36,670 nucleotides of DNA, taken from contig CAYRYZ010000015.1 of assembly GCA_964428745.1 (NCBI GenBank), positions 1 to 36,670 of the forward strand, written 5' to 3'. The translations under genes were made by a program, and so were the position numbers. Below the pieces are notes generated by a model. It had not been told where the DNA came from and did not search any database. It saw only the letters and a program-made list of their open reading frames with translations. Below are positions 1 to 8,070 of this stretch, piece by piece; positions within the stretch are counted from its first letter, which is position 1, and every line of letters begins with the position of its first letter. Origin of the DNA: GCA-002713455 sp964428745 (GTDB taxonomy: Bacteria; Fidelibacterota; Marinisomatia; Marinisomatales; TCS55).

Positions 1-145
1 AATAATTATGTTTAACAATGGTTTCCGCAGAAAATGGTTGAAGATAACTTGAAAACTCACTTGTTATTGTCTGCTCGCTATTCATATCTATAATGAACAG
101 AGCAGTCACAATAAAAAAAGCCAGTGTTGCAATTATTAATATCAT
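1..145 (-). CDS. N-terminal part of a membrane-anchored protein (runs off left edge)
   Basis: The first 48 codons of a minus-strand gene begin with ATG at 143-145 and stay open to the window edge. The product starts with a strongly hydrophobic stretch of about 19 residues (MILIIATLAFFIVTALFII) followed by a polar region, which is the pattern of a signal anchor or uncleaved signal peptide. No conserved domain is visible in so short a piece, and the function cannot be assigned. It lies downstream of the lipoprotein gene at 240-599 in the same orientation, about 95 bases away, so the two could be co-transcribed. Confidence 0.55.
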   Translation of the reverse strand, partial: MILIIATLAFFIVTALFIIDMNSEQTITSEFSSYLQPFSAETIVKHNY

Positions 146-189
146 ATTTATATCAATATTAAGTGAAATTTTACAAATGATATAACAAA

Positions 190-241
190 CAAATAAGTAG
201 TTTGGTATAATAAACCTGTTCTATTTCCAAATAAGTAGTTT
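190..241. repeat. Pair of 14-base direct repeats
   Basis: The 14-mer caaataagtagttt occurs at 190-203 and again at 228-241, a 38-base period. The second copy overlaps the stop codon of the lipoprotein gene at 240-599. The repeats lie in the short AT-rich gap before the partial gene at 1-145. They could be a regulator site or a small chance duplication; the sequence alone does not decide. Confidence 0.4.
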
Positions 242-599
242 ATCGTGTTTTAATATCAATAGCTCCACCCATACCAGCGCCCGTTCCATATAAAATAGCA
301 GACTCAGATGAGGAAAGCCACTTTAGTTCTTTTATAGATAGGCTGGGAATATTATCAAGCTGTTCTATACCACCCATCTGGACACCATTCAAATAAACAG
401 ATATAGTTAAACCCTTACCCCGAAGCCAGCCGGGGCGTGCTATAGAAATAATATCTGCGGCGGTTAGAGCTGATGGAATTTCCTTTAATTCTTCTTGTGA
501 AATAAAATTCCTTGGGCGACTGGGTCGTCGCTCACCACCATTAGATGCACAGCTAATGATAAATATGAAACTTATTAGTATTATTTTATAGTTTATCAT
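240..599 (-). CDS. Small lipoprotein resembling an isolated TonB-dependent receptor plug domain
   Basis: 119 residues. The N-terminus is a hydrophobic signal ending in IISC, so Cys17 is the likely lipidated residue of a lipoprotein. The rest resembles a TonB-receptor plug. YLNGVQMGG (about 69-77) matches the usual plug strand with a D/N-G turn, and SSSESAILYGTGAGMGGAIDIKT matches the final plug motif that normally reads E-V-x-x-G-x-x-A-x-x-Y-G-x-x-A-x-G-G-V-I-x-I-x-T. No beta-barrel follows: the protein ends right after the plug motif. It may be a free-standing secretin/TonB short-domain-like lipoprotein or a remnant of a receptor. The lipobox and complete frame favour a real small gene. Function is unknown. 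Confidence 0.7.
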   Translation of the reverse strand: MINYKIILISFIFIISCASNGGERRPSRPRNFISQEELKEIPSALTAADIISIARPGWLRGKGLTISVYLNGVQMGGIEQLDNIPSLSIKELKWLSSSESAILYGTGAGMGGAIDIKTR

Positions 600-618
600 A
601 TTATTATTTTATACTTAG

Positions 619-647
619 TGGTCAGAATGTAAGATTGTTTATATAAG
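619..647 (+). promoter_or_regulatory. Possible sigma70-type promoter for the rhodanese gene
   Basis: TGGTCA at 619-624 and TATAAG at 642-647 are separated by 17 bases and resemble -35 and -10 boxes (four matches to consensus in the first). A purine-rich GGGAGA ribosome binding site follows at 651-656, about ten bases before the ATG at 667. This is assigned by eye in AT-rich DNA, so the promoter call is tentative; the ribosome binding site is more convincing. Confidence 0.35.
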
Positions 648-666
648 ATCGGGAGATTATAATTAA

Positions 667-981
667 ATGAAAAGTATTGATGTTTTAGGGTTGAAAAAAA
701 TAATGGATGAAAAACAAAAGTATACCTTATTAGATGTGCGTGAACAAAACGAAGTAAATCATGCAAGTATTAATCCACACACACATATTCCATTAGGAGA
801 TATTGTAAATAGGTATGTGGAGTTAAACAAGGAACAACCAATAATTGTTATGTGTCATACTGGTGTAAGGTCGGCTCAAGCATGTGATGTGTTAAATAAA
901 TTAGATTTTGATGTATATAATTTGGATGGTGGAATTGATATGTGGTCTAAAAGCGTTGACCCCTCAGTTCCTATTTATTAA
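667..981 (+). CDS. Single-domain rhodanese-like sulfurtransferase
   Basis: 104 residues, the usual length of a stand-alone rhodanese domain. LLDVREQNEV (about 21-30) is the conserved D-x-R-E segment, and the active-site loop CHTGVRS starts at Cys63, the predicted persulfide-carrying nucleophile; NLDGGIDMW closes the domain. The family moves sulfane sulfur to acceptors such as cyanide or thiols. The six-residue loop is typical of sulfurtransferases rather than the longer loop of Cdc25-type phosphatases. The gene faces the purine operon tail to tail, and its TAA overlaps the purH stop. There is no signal peptide, so it is cytoplasmic. Physiological partner unknown. Confidence 0.9.
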   Translation: MKSIDVLGLKKIMDEKQKYTLLDVREQNEVNHASINPHTHIPLGDIVNRYVELNKEQPIIVMCHTGVRSAQACDVLNKLDFDVYNLDGGIDMWSKSVDPSVPIY

Positions 982-2534
982 TGCTTGAAACATCTTGCTC
1001 CTGTAAATAGCATTGAAATACCATGTTCATTACAGGCAGCGATAACCTCTTGGTCTCTAATTGAACCTCCGGGTTGAATTACTGAAGATATACCTGAATC
1101 TTTTATGGCATCTATGCTATCTCTAAATGGGAAAAAAGCATCTGAAGCCAAGACACCTCCGGCAACTTCGTCTCCTCCTTTTTGAAGCGCCATGGAAACA
1201 GCATCAACTCTACTTACTTGACCTGCGCCTAAACCAACTGTTGTATCATTTTTCGCAATCAAAATCCCGTTTGATTTTGCATGACGAAGAACCTTCCATG
1301 CAAACAGTGCTGTTTCAATATCTTTTGTTGAAGGAGATGTTTTTGTAACAATTTTTAAATCATTTTCTCTAAGACTTTTATTATCAACATCTTGAACTAA
1401 AAGGCCACCATCAATATTTCGCACTTCTAATTTATCAGCGCGTTTTCTGATTTCTCCAATTTCTAAAACTCTTAGATTCTTTTTATTTTTAAATATTTCA
1501 AGGGAGTTTTTATCAAATTTAGGTGCTAATACAATTTCTATAAAAACCTTAGATATAGCTTCAGCAACATCTTCTGTGCATGTTCTATTAAATGCAACAA
1601 TTCCTCCAAATGCAGATATTGAATCTGCATTAAATGCCCGGTCATAAATTTTTAGAAGATCTTTCCCCACTGATACGCCGCAAGGGTTTGAATGTTTTAC
1701 AATAACACAGGCAGGTTCATTAAATTCTTTTAAACATGCAAGTGCTCCATCAGCATCCATGATATTATTATATGATAATTCTTTCCCCTGATGAATTATA
1801 GCATTTAGTATGTTAGGTTCATTATTATTTATAATTTTGTATGATGATGCTGACTGATGGGGGTTTTCTCCATAACGCAAATTTGATTTTTTTTTATAAG
1901 TTAGCGTCAAATTATCTGATAATTGTTCATCCTTAAAATAATCATGTATTATGCTATCATATTGTGCTGTGTGTCCAAATGCTTTAGCTGATAAATGCTT
2001 TCTAGTTTCATATGATATAGTACTATTATTTATTAATTCATTTATGATAATTGTATAATCTAATGGATCAACTACGACGCATACCCATCCAACATTCTTA
2101 GCGGCAGATCTTATCATGGTTGGTCCGCCAATATCAATGTTTTCTAAAGCAAGGCTCACATCACAATTTTCACGTGATATAACATCGGAAAAAGGATATA
2201 GGTTACAGATAACAAGATCAATCCATTTTATTGAATTTTCCTTCGCTTCTTTTTCATGATCATCACGCAATCCAAGTATGCCTCCTTCAATTAAAGGATT
2301 AATTGTTTTAATACGACCATCCATAATCTCAGGGAAATGAGTATAATCACTTACATCGGTAACATCGATATTATCATTTCGTAAAGCATCAGCAGTACCG
2401 CCGGTAGATAAAATTTCAATATCATTATCAATTAGTGTTTTGCCAATATCAATTATGTTATTTTTATCAAAAACCGATAAAAGTGCTCTTTTGACCCTAA
2501 TAGGTTCTTTATTAAGTGTGTCTTTTTGTATCAT
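978..2534 (-). CDS. purH: Bifunctional AICAR formyltransferase / IMP cyclohydrolase
   Basis: 518 residues, normal for PurH. It catalyses the last two steps of IMP synthesis: formylation of AICAR with 10-formyl-tetrahydrofolate, then ring closure. The N-terminal cyclohydrolase domain shows STGGTA (43-48) and GPTMIRSAAKN (about 137-147). The C-terminal transformylase domain begins near YGENPHQ (221-227) and contains the Lys280-His281 pair in VKHSNPCG that is catalytic in this family. It is the last gene of the purine operon and overlaps the preceding thioesterase gene by 23 bases. Its TAA at 978-980 overlaps the stop of the convergent rhodanese gene, leaving no room for a terminator between them. 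Confidence 0.97.
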   Translation of the reverse strand: MIQKDTLNKEPIRVKRALLSVFDKNNIIDIGKTLIDNDIEILSTGGTADALRNDNIDVTDVSDYTHFPEIMDGRIKTINPLIEGGILGLRDDHEKEAKENSIKWIDLVICNLYPFSDVISRENCDVSLALENIDIGGPTMIRSAAKNVGWVCVVVDPLDYTIIINELINNSTISYETRKHLSAKAFGHTAQYDSIIHDYFKDEQLSDNLTLTYKKKSNLRYGENPHQSASSYKIINNNEPNILNAIIHQGKELSYNNIMDADGALACLKEFNEPACVIVKHSNPCGVSVGKDLLKIYDRAFNADSISAFGGIVAFNRTCTEDVAEAISKVFIEIVLAPKFDKNSLEIFKNKKNLRVLEIGEIRKRADKLEVRNIDGGLLVQDVDNKSLRENDLKIVTKTSPSTKDIETALFAWKVLRHAKSNGILIAKNDTTVGLGAGQVSRVDAVSMALQKGGDEVAGGVLASDAFFPFRDSIDAIKDSGISSVIQPGGSIRDQEVIAACNEHGISMLFTGARCFKH

Positions 2535-2946
2535 TATTATTAATTACCGCAAGGGTTAACCTGCTCTTACAGATTAGATTGTTTTTATCATCATTGATAT
2601 CAATATTCCAGACTTGGATTTTTTCCCCTACGCGAACTGCTTCTGCTTTCCCATAAACCCACCCATTTGATATTGTTTGTAAATGACTTGCGTTTAGTTC
2701 AATTCCTACAACTGATTTTTTATGATAATCGATTTGCATTCCCGCACCGATACTAGCAAGTGTTTCCGCAAAAGCTGCGCTTGCGCCACCATGTAATAAT
2801 CCATATGGTTGTTTTGTTCTATCATCAACTGGCATTTTACCTTCTATACTACATTTATCAAAACCTGTAATTTCAATACCAAGATGATCTGTCATTGTAT
2901 TTTTTTGAAAGATAGCTACTTGATTTAATATTTCTTTTTTATCCAT
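2512..2946 (-). CDS. Hotdog-fold acyl-CoA thioesterase (PaaI/YdiI type)
   Basis: 144 residues with the hotdog signature LHGGASAAFAETLAS: His52-Gly53-Gly54, then Glu61, the position of the catalytic carboxylate in YdiI/MenI-type enzymes. The opening HLGIEITGFDKCSIEGKMPV is also typical. Family members hydrolyse small or aromatic acyl-CoA esters such as 1,4-dihydroxy-2-naphthoyl-CoA, so MenI is one possibility, but no menaquinone gene is nearby. It sits between purN (13 bases upstream) and purH (23-base overlap), so it is translated as part of the purine operon although no purine step needs it. Substrate unknown. Confidence 0.87.
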   Translation of the reverse strand: MDKKEILNQVAIFQKNTMTDHLGIEITGFDKCSIEGKMPVDDRTKQPYGLLHGGASAAFAETLASIGAGMQIDYHKKSVVGIELNASHLQTISNGWVYGKAEAVRVGEKIQVWNIDINDDKNNLICKSRLTLAVINNNDTKRHT

Positions 2947-2959
2947 TATAATCTTTAAT

Positions 2960-3538
2960 CTAATTATTATCCTTTGCTATTTGATTTATTGCTTCAATAA
3001 ATGCGATCCCTTCTAATTCCTGAACTTTAACTTTTAATGTTTCAGGGGTTTCGTTTGTATTTACTTTACATTTTTTTTGAATCAATATTGGACCTTTATC
3101 TAATTCCTCTGTAACAAAATGAATAGTACACCCGGATTCTTTATCTCCATTCTTAATTACTTGTTCATGAATATTCATATCCTTACCCCCACTGTACTTT
3201 GGTAATAATGATGGGTGAACGTTTATAATTTTATGCCTCCATCGGTTACAAAAGGTTGATGAAAGTATTCGCATAAACCCAATTAGTAAAATGAATTCTA
3301 CATTATATTTTTCAAGCGTTGATGTTAATTCTAAATCAAAATTTTCTCGTTTTTTATTTTTGTGATTAATAAATATTGATGGTAATCCATTATTCTGAGC
3401 TCGTTTTAATATATATGCTTTTTCTTTGTTTGATATGACAACACTAACTGTCGCATTTAGTTTTTTTGCTTTTACTGATTCTAAAATGACTTGTAAATCC
3501 GTACCCCTTGTGGATCCTAAAACACCAAGTCTTATCAT
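2960..3538 (-). CDS. purN: Phosphoribosylglycinamide formyltransferase (folate-dependent)
   Basis: 192 residues. It transfers the formyl group of 10-formyl-tetrahydrofolate to GAR, step three of purine synthesis. The N-terminal GSTRGTDLQ matches the phosphate-binding G-S-x-x-G-(S/T)-N-L loop, with Asp in place of the usual Asn. The active-site Asn106 and His108 lie in NVHPSLLP, and Asp147 in ELDKGP is the third catalytic residue; the first two numbers equal those of the E. coli enzyme. The start overlaps the purD stop as ATGA (four bases), indicating translational coupling. No formate-dependent purT is present here. Confidence 0.95.
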   Translation of the reverse strand: MIRLGVLGSTRGTDLQVILESVKAKKLNATVSVVISNKEKAYILKRAQNNGLPSIFINHKNKKRENFDLELTSTLEKYNVEFILLIGFMRILSSTFCNRWRHKIINVHPSLLPKYSGGKDMNIHEQVIKNGDKESGCTIHFVTEELDKGPILIQKKCKVNTNETPETLKVKVQELEGIAFIEAINQIAKDNN

Positions 3539-4845
3539 CTTAATGAATTCATGTTATCTATGCGTTTTTTAATTAAAAAGTCCTTACCAATATCTTTACG
3601 GTGGAAGAGAGGACCTATAATTGAGGATACTTCTCTTTCTGCAAAAACTTCTGCTTCAGAAATAGTATCAGCAATGCCCACAACAGCCATGGTTCTACTG
3701 CCCGATTCAATAAGCTGCCCATTTTCTATATCAACAGATGCATAGTATAACTGATCAAGGTTTGTAATATTATTAATATTAATGGATTGGCCTTTAATTG
3801 GGTTATCTGGGTAACCTTCAGGTACAGTATATTTACAAACTGTAGCCTGTTTTTTAAATTGAACCTGTATTTTATCAAGCTCGCAATTTGTGATACCAAA
3901 ACAAATATCAATAAAATCTGTTTTTAATAATGATAATACATTCATTGCCTCGGGGTCTCCAAATCTTGCATTATATTCAATCAGTTTAACGCCATCCCTA
4001 GTTGCCATAAATCCGCCATAAAGAATACCTTTATATTTGTCATCGTATTTGTCTCGTAGCGCATTAATTGTTGCTTCATTTATCATTTTAGCTTCATTAA
4101 CATCATCAGTATTTAAAAAGGGGAGTAGGTGATTAGAATCTGTATATGTTCCCATTCCACCAGTGTTCGGTCCAGAGTCACCTTCATATGCTCTTTTATG
4201 GTCTTGTACAATTGGCATGTGTTTTAATGATTTCCCATCACAAAAACTCATTAAAGAAAATTCTTCTCCAACAAATTTTTCTTCAATTACAAATTTTCCG
4301 CCACTATCTATTATTTCTTGGCAATAATCTATTGCATCATCATTATTCGCTAGGTGCTCCCCTGAAACTTTCACTCCTTTTCCACCTGCTAATCCATCAA
4401 ATTTTACTACATAATCATTACCTAATTTTTGGAAAAATTCTGATACTCCATCCATTGAATAAAATGTTTTGTATTGTGCATCACCTGGAATTTGATATTT
4501 TTTAAATAAATCTCTAGTAAACGATTTAGATGTTTCTATTTGTGCCATTTCCTTCTTAGGTCCCACAACTTTAATATTACAATTCCAAAGAGCATCTGAA
4601 ACACCTGCGGCTAAAGGATTTTCAGGTCCTATTATTGCCATTTGTATATTTTTATCTTTTGCATATCTAACTACCGATGAACAGTTGTTTATATCTTCAA
4701 TTGTAATATCCTCGCAGAGCTCATTAATTCCTGGGTTCATATTTGATGCAATGCAATAAATCTCTTTTTGATGCCTCGAACGATTGAGTGATTTGATTAT
4801 TGCATGTTCGCGTGCGCCAGAACCAACAACTAATATTTTATACAT
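3535..4845 (-). CDS. purD: Phosphoribosylamine-glycine ligase (GAR synthetase)
   Basis: 436 residues, the typical bacterial length. An ATP-grasp ligase joining phosphoribosylamine and glycine, step two of the pathway. It opens with VLVVGSGAREHAI-like sequence (ILVVGSGAREHAI), continues with VKFDGLAGGKGV in the ATP-grasp region, and has the metal/ATP site GGMGTYT and EYNARFGDPEAM. No fusion to purM or purN is present, unlike the animal enzyme. It lies 21 bases downstream of purF and overlaps purN by four bases. The ATG start fits the conserved N-terminus exactly. Confidence 0.97.
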   Translation of the reverse strand: MYKILVVGSGAREHAIIKSLNRSRHQKEIYCIASNMNPGINELCEDITIEDINNCSSVVRYAKDKNIQMAIIGPENPLAAGVSDALWNCNIKVVGPKKEMAQIETSKSFTRDLFKKYQIPGDAQYKTFYSMDGVSEFFQKLGNDYVVKFDGLAGGKGVKVSGEHLANNDDAIDYCQEIIDSGGKFVIEEKFVGEEFSLMSFCDGKSLKHMPIVQDHKRAYEGDSGPNTGGMGTYTDSNHLLPFLNTDDVNEAKMINEATINALRDKYDDKYKGILYGGFMATRDGVKLIEYNARFGDPEAMNVLSLLKTDFIDICFGITNCELDKIQVQFKKQATVCKYTVPEGYPDNPIKGQSININNITNLDQLYYASVDIENGQLIESGSRTMAVVGIADTISEAEVFAEREVSSIIGPLFHRKDIGKDFLIKKRIDNMNSLR

Positions 4846-4866
4846 TATTATTATTTGAAATAATTA

Positions 4867-6342
4867 TTAATTCCCGTTTCTATAACTAGTTCTCATTTGA
4901 CCTATTTCATCAATTGTATTTAAATCAATATCATTTGCAATATAATTTCCATCTAAACAAGCCATGCAAGGTTTATCAATATAATGATCTCCTCTTCTTG
5001 TTACGGCTTCTACAAGGTCGTTGATATCTTGATATAAAAGGGCATCAACTTCTAAATATTCTTGTATTTCATTTTTAGTCATTCTACCGGCAATTAATTC
5101 TTCTTTTGTAGGCATATCTACCCCATAAAAGCAGGGCGAAAGGACTGGCGGGCACGCACTTGCGAAATATACTTCGCGTGCACTAAAGTCTCTTAACATT
5201 TTTACAATTTCTCTGCTTGTGTTACCGCGAACGATACTATCATCCATTATCATTACTTTTTTATCTCTAATTTCTAATTCTTGTGGAACTAGCTTATATC
5301 GAAGTGATTTTTTTCTTTCCCGTTGTCCTGGCATAATAAAAGTACGACCAATAAACGTGTTTTTATATAACCCCTCAGAATATCTGACACCTAATTCATG
5401 TGCGAAGGATAATGCTGCTGTATTTGCGGTACTTGGAGCAGGTATAACTATGTCAGGCATTACATCTGGATATTTGTTCTTCCAAGCTGTTGCAAGGTTT
5501 TGCCCCATACGTAATCGGGACCTATATACACTTACATCGTTTAATGTGGCATCTGGTCTTGCAAAATAAACATACTCAAAAATACAGGGGTTAAATTCTT
5601 TTTTGACTAATCTTTTGTTGAAAATTTTTCCATTTTCAGCTATATAAATTATCTCACCAGGTAATACCATACCCTTTGGCTCATAGCCTAATGGATAAAA
5701 CATTGTATTCTCAGAAGCAAAGATATAATCTGTTTTCCCACTATCGTTTTTCCGTTCTCCTTTAACGAGTGGTCGAATACCTTGAGGATCACGAAACACA
5801 ACAAGGCCTTTTCCTATAATCATTGACGTAACTGAATATGCGCCTTTAACTTTATTAAAAATGGATGTAACCGATTCACATAGTAAATCAAAAAACTCTT
5901 CATCTGTTTGGGGTGGAATAGTTTGGTGTAATTCATCAGCAAACAGATGGAGCAAAACTTCAGAATCACTTGTGGTATTTAAATATCGCGTTTCTGTTTT
6001 AGTAACTTCTTTTGCAAGTTCATTATAATTGGTAAGATTGCCATTATGTGCAAGAGCTATTCCATAGGGTACTGATGTCCAAAAAGGTTGTACTTCACCA
6101 TGACTGAAACCGCCATGCGTTGGGTACCGATTATGTGAGATTCCAATTGTTCCTTTTAAAAGGCTCATGTTCTCTTCGTTAAAAATTTCTTTTGCTAGAC
6201 CCATCCCTTTTTCTTTATGCATTCTTTCATCATATGTCATGATACCTGCTGCATCTTGCCCGCGATGTTGAAGATGAATTATGCTATCATACAGCTCTCC
6301 TGCTACTGGTTTATCAGAAAAAATAGCGGCTATACCACACAT
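4867..6342 (-). CDS. purF: Amidophosphoribosyltransferase
   Basis: 491 residues. Commits PRPP to purine synthesis by replacing pyrophosphate with ammonia from glutamine. Met1 is followed directly by Cys2 (MCGIAAIF), the N-terminal nucleophile, so there is no propeptide like that of Bacillus PurF. The PRPP loop is VMIMDDSIVRGNT near residue 363-375. Cys253, Cys404, Cys459 and Cys462 occupy the places of the four [4Fe-4S] ligands of the Bacillus-type enzyme (PCIFEYVYFARPD, SPCFYG, CMAC), so this is the iron-sulfur class and may be oxygen sensitive. Its ATG overlaps the purB stop as TAATG. Confidence 0.97.
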   Translation of the reverse strand: MCGIAAIFSDKPVAGELYDSIIHLQHRGQDAAGIMTYDERMHKEKGMGLAKEIFNEENMSLLKGTIGISHNRYPTHGGFSHGEVQPFWTSVPYGIALAHNGNLTNYNELAKEVTKTETRYLNTTSDSEVLLHLFADELHQTIPPQTDEEFFDLLCESVTSIFNKVKGAYSVTSMIIGKGLVVFRDPQGIRPLVKGERKNDSGKTDYIFASENTMFYPLGYEPKGMVLPGEIIYIAENGKIFNKRLVKKEFNPCIFEYVYFARPDATLNDVSVYRSRLRMGQNLATAWKNKYPDVMPDIVIPAPSTANTAALSFAHELGVRYSEGLYKNTFIGRTFIMPGQRERKKSLRYKLVPQELEIRDKKVMIMDDSIVRGNTSREIVKMLRDFSAREVYFASACPPVLSPCFYGVDMPTKEELIAGRMTKNEIQEYLEVDALLYQDINDLVEAVTRRGDHYIDKPCMACLDGNYIANDIDLNTIDEIGQMRTSYRNGN

Positions 6343-7694
6343 TATATTAGATCCACCAATTTAGAAGAAAGGCCCGTGTATGATTCTGGAGTAATTGATA
6401 AAAGAAGTTTTTTATCATCACTATTAATATCAAGACTATCTACAAATTTACCAATTGCTTTTGAATCAATATTAACCCCGCGCGTTAATGTTTTTAATTG
6501 TTCATACGCATTATGCCTACCCGATTTTCTAAGTATTACTTGAATAGCTTCGGCTAATACCCCCCAGTTTGCATTTAATTCCTTTATCGCTTCTTCTTTA
6601 TTAATATTAATACGTGTTAAGCCCTTTAATATATTTTTTAATGATAGATATGAATGGCCTAGCGCTGTTCCCTGATTGCGCAATGTTGTAGAATCGGTTA
6701 AGTCTCTTTGCATACGTGATATCGGAAGCTTTGTAGAAAGAAAAATTAGTAATGCGTTTGAAATACCCATATTGCCTTCAGCATTTTCAAATTGAATTGG
6801 GTTAATTTTATGTGGCATTGTTGATGATCCAACTTCTCCTTTGATTGTTTTTTGCCCTACAATCGATCTGCTGATGTAATACCACATATCGCGACAAAAA
6901 TCAGTTAATATAGAATTGATACGTGTTATCTGATGATAACTTTCTACTAAAGAATCGTGGGGTTCAATTTGTGTTGTTATCAAATTTGGTTCAAGACCAA
7001 TCGTTTGAACAAACTTTGTAGAAAATTGCAACCAATTTGTTTTAGGGTAAACCAACGATTGTGCAGACCATGTGCCGGTGGCCCCACCAAATTTCCCAAG
7101 TAATTTATGTGATGTAATTTGATTTATTTGGCGTTCTAATCGTGAGAAATAAACAGCAATTTCTTTTCCAAAGGTTGTAGGTGTAGCGGGTTGTCCATGC
7201 GTTAGAGATAATATTGGAGTGTTTTTATATTTTGTTGCCAACTTATGTAATTCTTTAGCCACATCCTTAAGTAAAGACAAATAAACTTTTTTTAACCCAT
7301 CTTGCCATATAAGTGAGTAAGCCAAATTATTAACATCCTCTGATGTAAGTGCAAAATGTATCCATGGATGTAGGCTCTTTTTTAATTTCTCTCTAAGAAA
7401 ATATTCAACAGCTTTTACATCATGATTCGTAATTGATTCATGTTTTTTTATATCACTAGCATCTTTTGTGTTAAATCTATTGTAAATATTTCTATACTTG
7501 ATTAGATCCTTTTTCGAAAAAGGATCTAATTCTTTAATTGATGATTCATTCGATAGTGCTATTATATATTCTATTTCGACCTTTAAGCGATAGCGCATAA
7601 GGGCATATTCTGAAAAATATTCAGATAATTCCTTTACACTATTTCTATAGCGACCATCTAGTGGTGAAATTGAGTGTAGCTGATCAGGCACCAA
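6342..7694 (-). CDS. purB: Adenylosuccinate lyase (E. coli PurB type)
   Basis: 450 residues. Cleaves SAICAR to AICAR and adenylosuccinate to AMP, releasing fumarate each time. The N-terminal SISPLDGRY matches the E. coli PurB subfamily (456 residues) rather than the shorter Bacillus type. The catalytic His166 lies in LTHGQPAT, and the superfamily signature GSSTMPHKINP covers 289-299 with the mobile catalytic serine. The start is not ATG: the codon at 7692-7694 is TTG and the next is GTG. TTG gives the same N-terminal length as E. coli PurB, but GTG at 7689-7691 is equally possible. The start overlaps the end of purE by 8 to 11 bases. Confidence 0.95.
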   Translation of the reverse strand: MVPDQLHSISPLDGRYRNSVKELSEYFSEYALMRYRLKVEIEYIIALSNESSIKELDPFSKKDLIKYRNIYNRFNTKDASDIKKHESITNHDVKAVEYFLREKLKKSLHPWIHFALTSEDVNNLAYSLIWQDGLKKVYLSLLKDVAKELHKLATKYKNTPILSLTHGQPATPTTFGKEIAVYFSRLERQINQITSHKLLGKFGGATGTWSAQSLVYPKTNWLQFSTKFVQTIGLEPNLITTQIEPHDSLVESYHQITRINSILTDFCRDMWYYISRSIVGQKTIKGEVGSSTMPHKINPIQFENAEGNMGISNALLIFLSTKLPISRMQRDLTDSTTLRNQGTALGHSYLSLKNILKGLTRININKEEAIKELNANWGVLAEAIQVILRKSGRHNAYEQLKTLTRGVNIDSKAIGKFVDSLDINSDDKKLLLSITPESYTGLSSKLVDLI

Positions 7695-8070
7695 AAATTC
7701 GCTTAATAGCTAAAGCACAATTCCCGGGATCTAAAACAGTTAATACTGGTGTATTGCTCGGCATTTGAAGTGTTGAATGAATATTTACTAGCATGTCAGT
7801 TTTATCTAAAAAAGGAGGACAAGCCAAGGTTGGGAATGATGAGTTTGCCCCCACAAAGCCAGACAAGGCATTTGATCGTCCTGCGATCGTTAGATATATA
7901 ATATTCTTTTCATTACTATTTGAATCCAATATTTCTAGAACTTTTGTTGGTTCTTTGTGAGCAGAAGCGGCATGCTGTTCCCAGCTTATATTATATTCAT
8001 CTAATTTATCCGTGATTTTTTTGGCGTGTGGTTCGTCGGAAGTTGAACCCATTATAATAATAACCTTCAT
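7684..8070 (-). CDS. purE: Class II AIR carboxylase (animal PAICS-type PurE)
   Basis: 128 residues. The fold opens with MGSTSD and ASAHK (35-39), as in all PurE, but the signature loop is AGRSNALSG (63-71) followed by SSFPTLACPP. This is the pattern of the AIR carboxylase domain of animal PAICS (AGRSNGL, then YPVISCPP), not the AGGAAHLPGM loop of bacterial class I N5-CAIR mutases. Class II enzymes carboxylate AIR with CO2 directly and need no PurK or ATP. No purK is found beside it. Its ATG overlaps the purC stop as TAATG, so the two enzymes that animals fuse in PAICS are translationally coupled here. Class assignment is by motif recognition. Confidence 0.9.
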   Translation of the reverse strand: MKVIIIMGSTSDEPHAKKITDKLDEYNISWEQHAASAHKEPTKVLEILDSNSNEKNIIYLTIAGRSNALSGFVGANSSFPTLACPPFLDKTDMLVNIHSTLQMPSNTPVLTVLDPGNCALAIKRIFGA

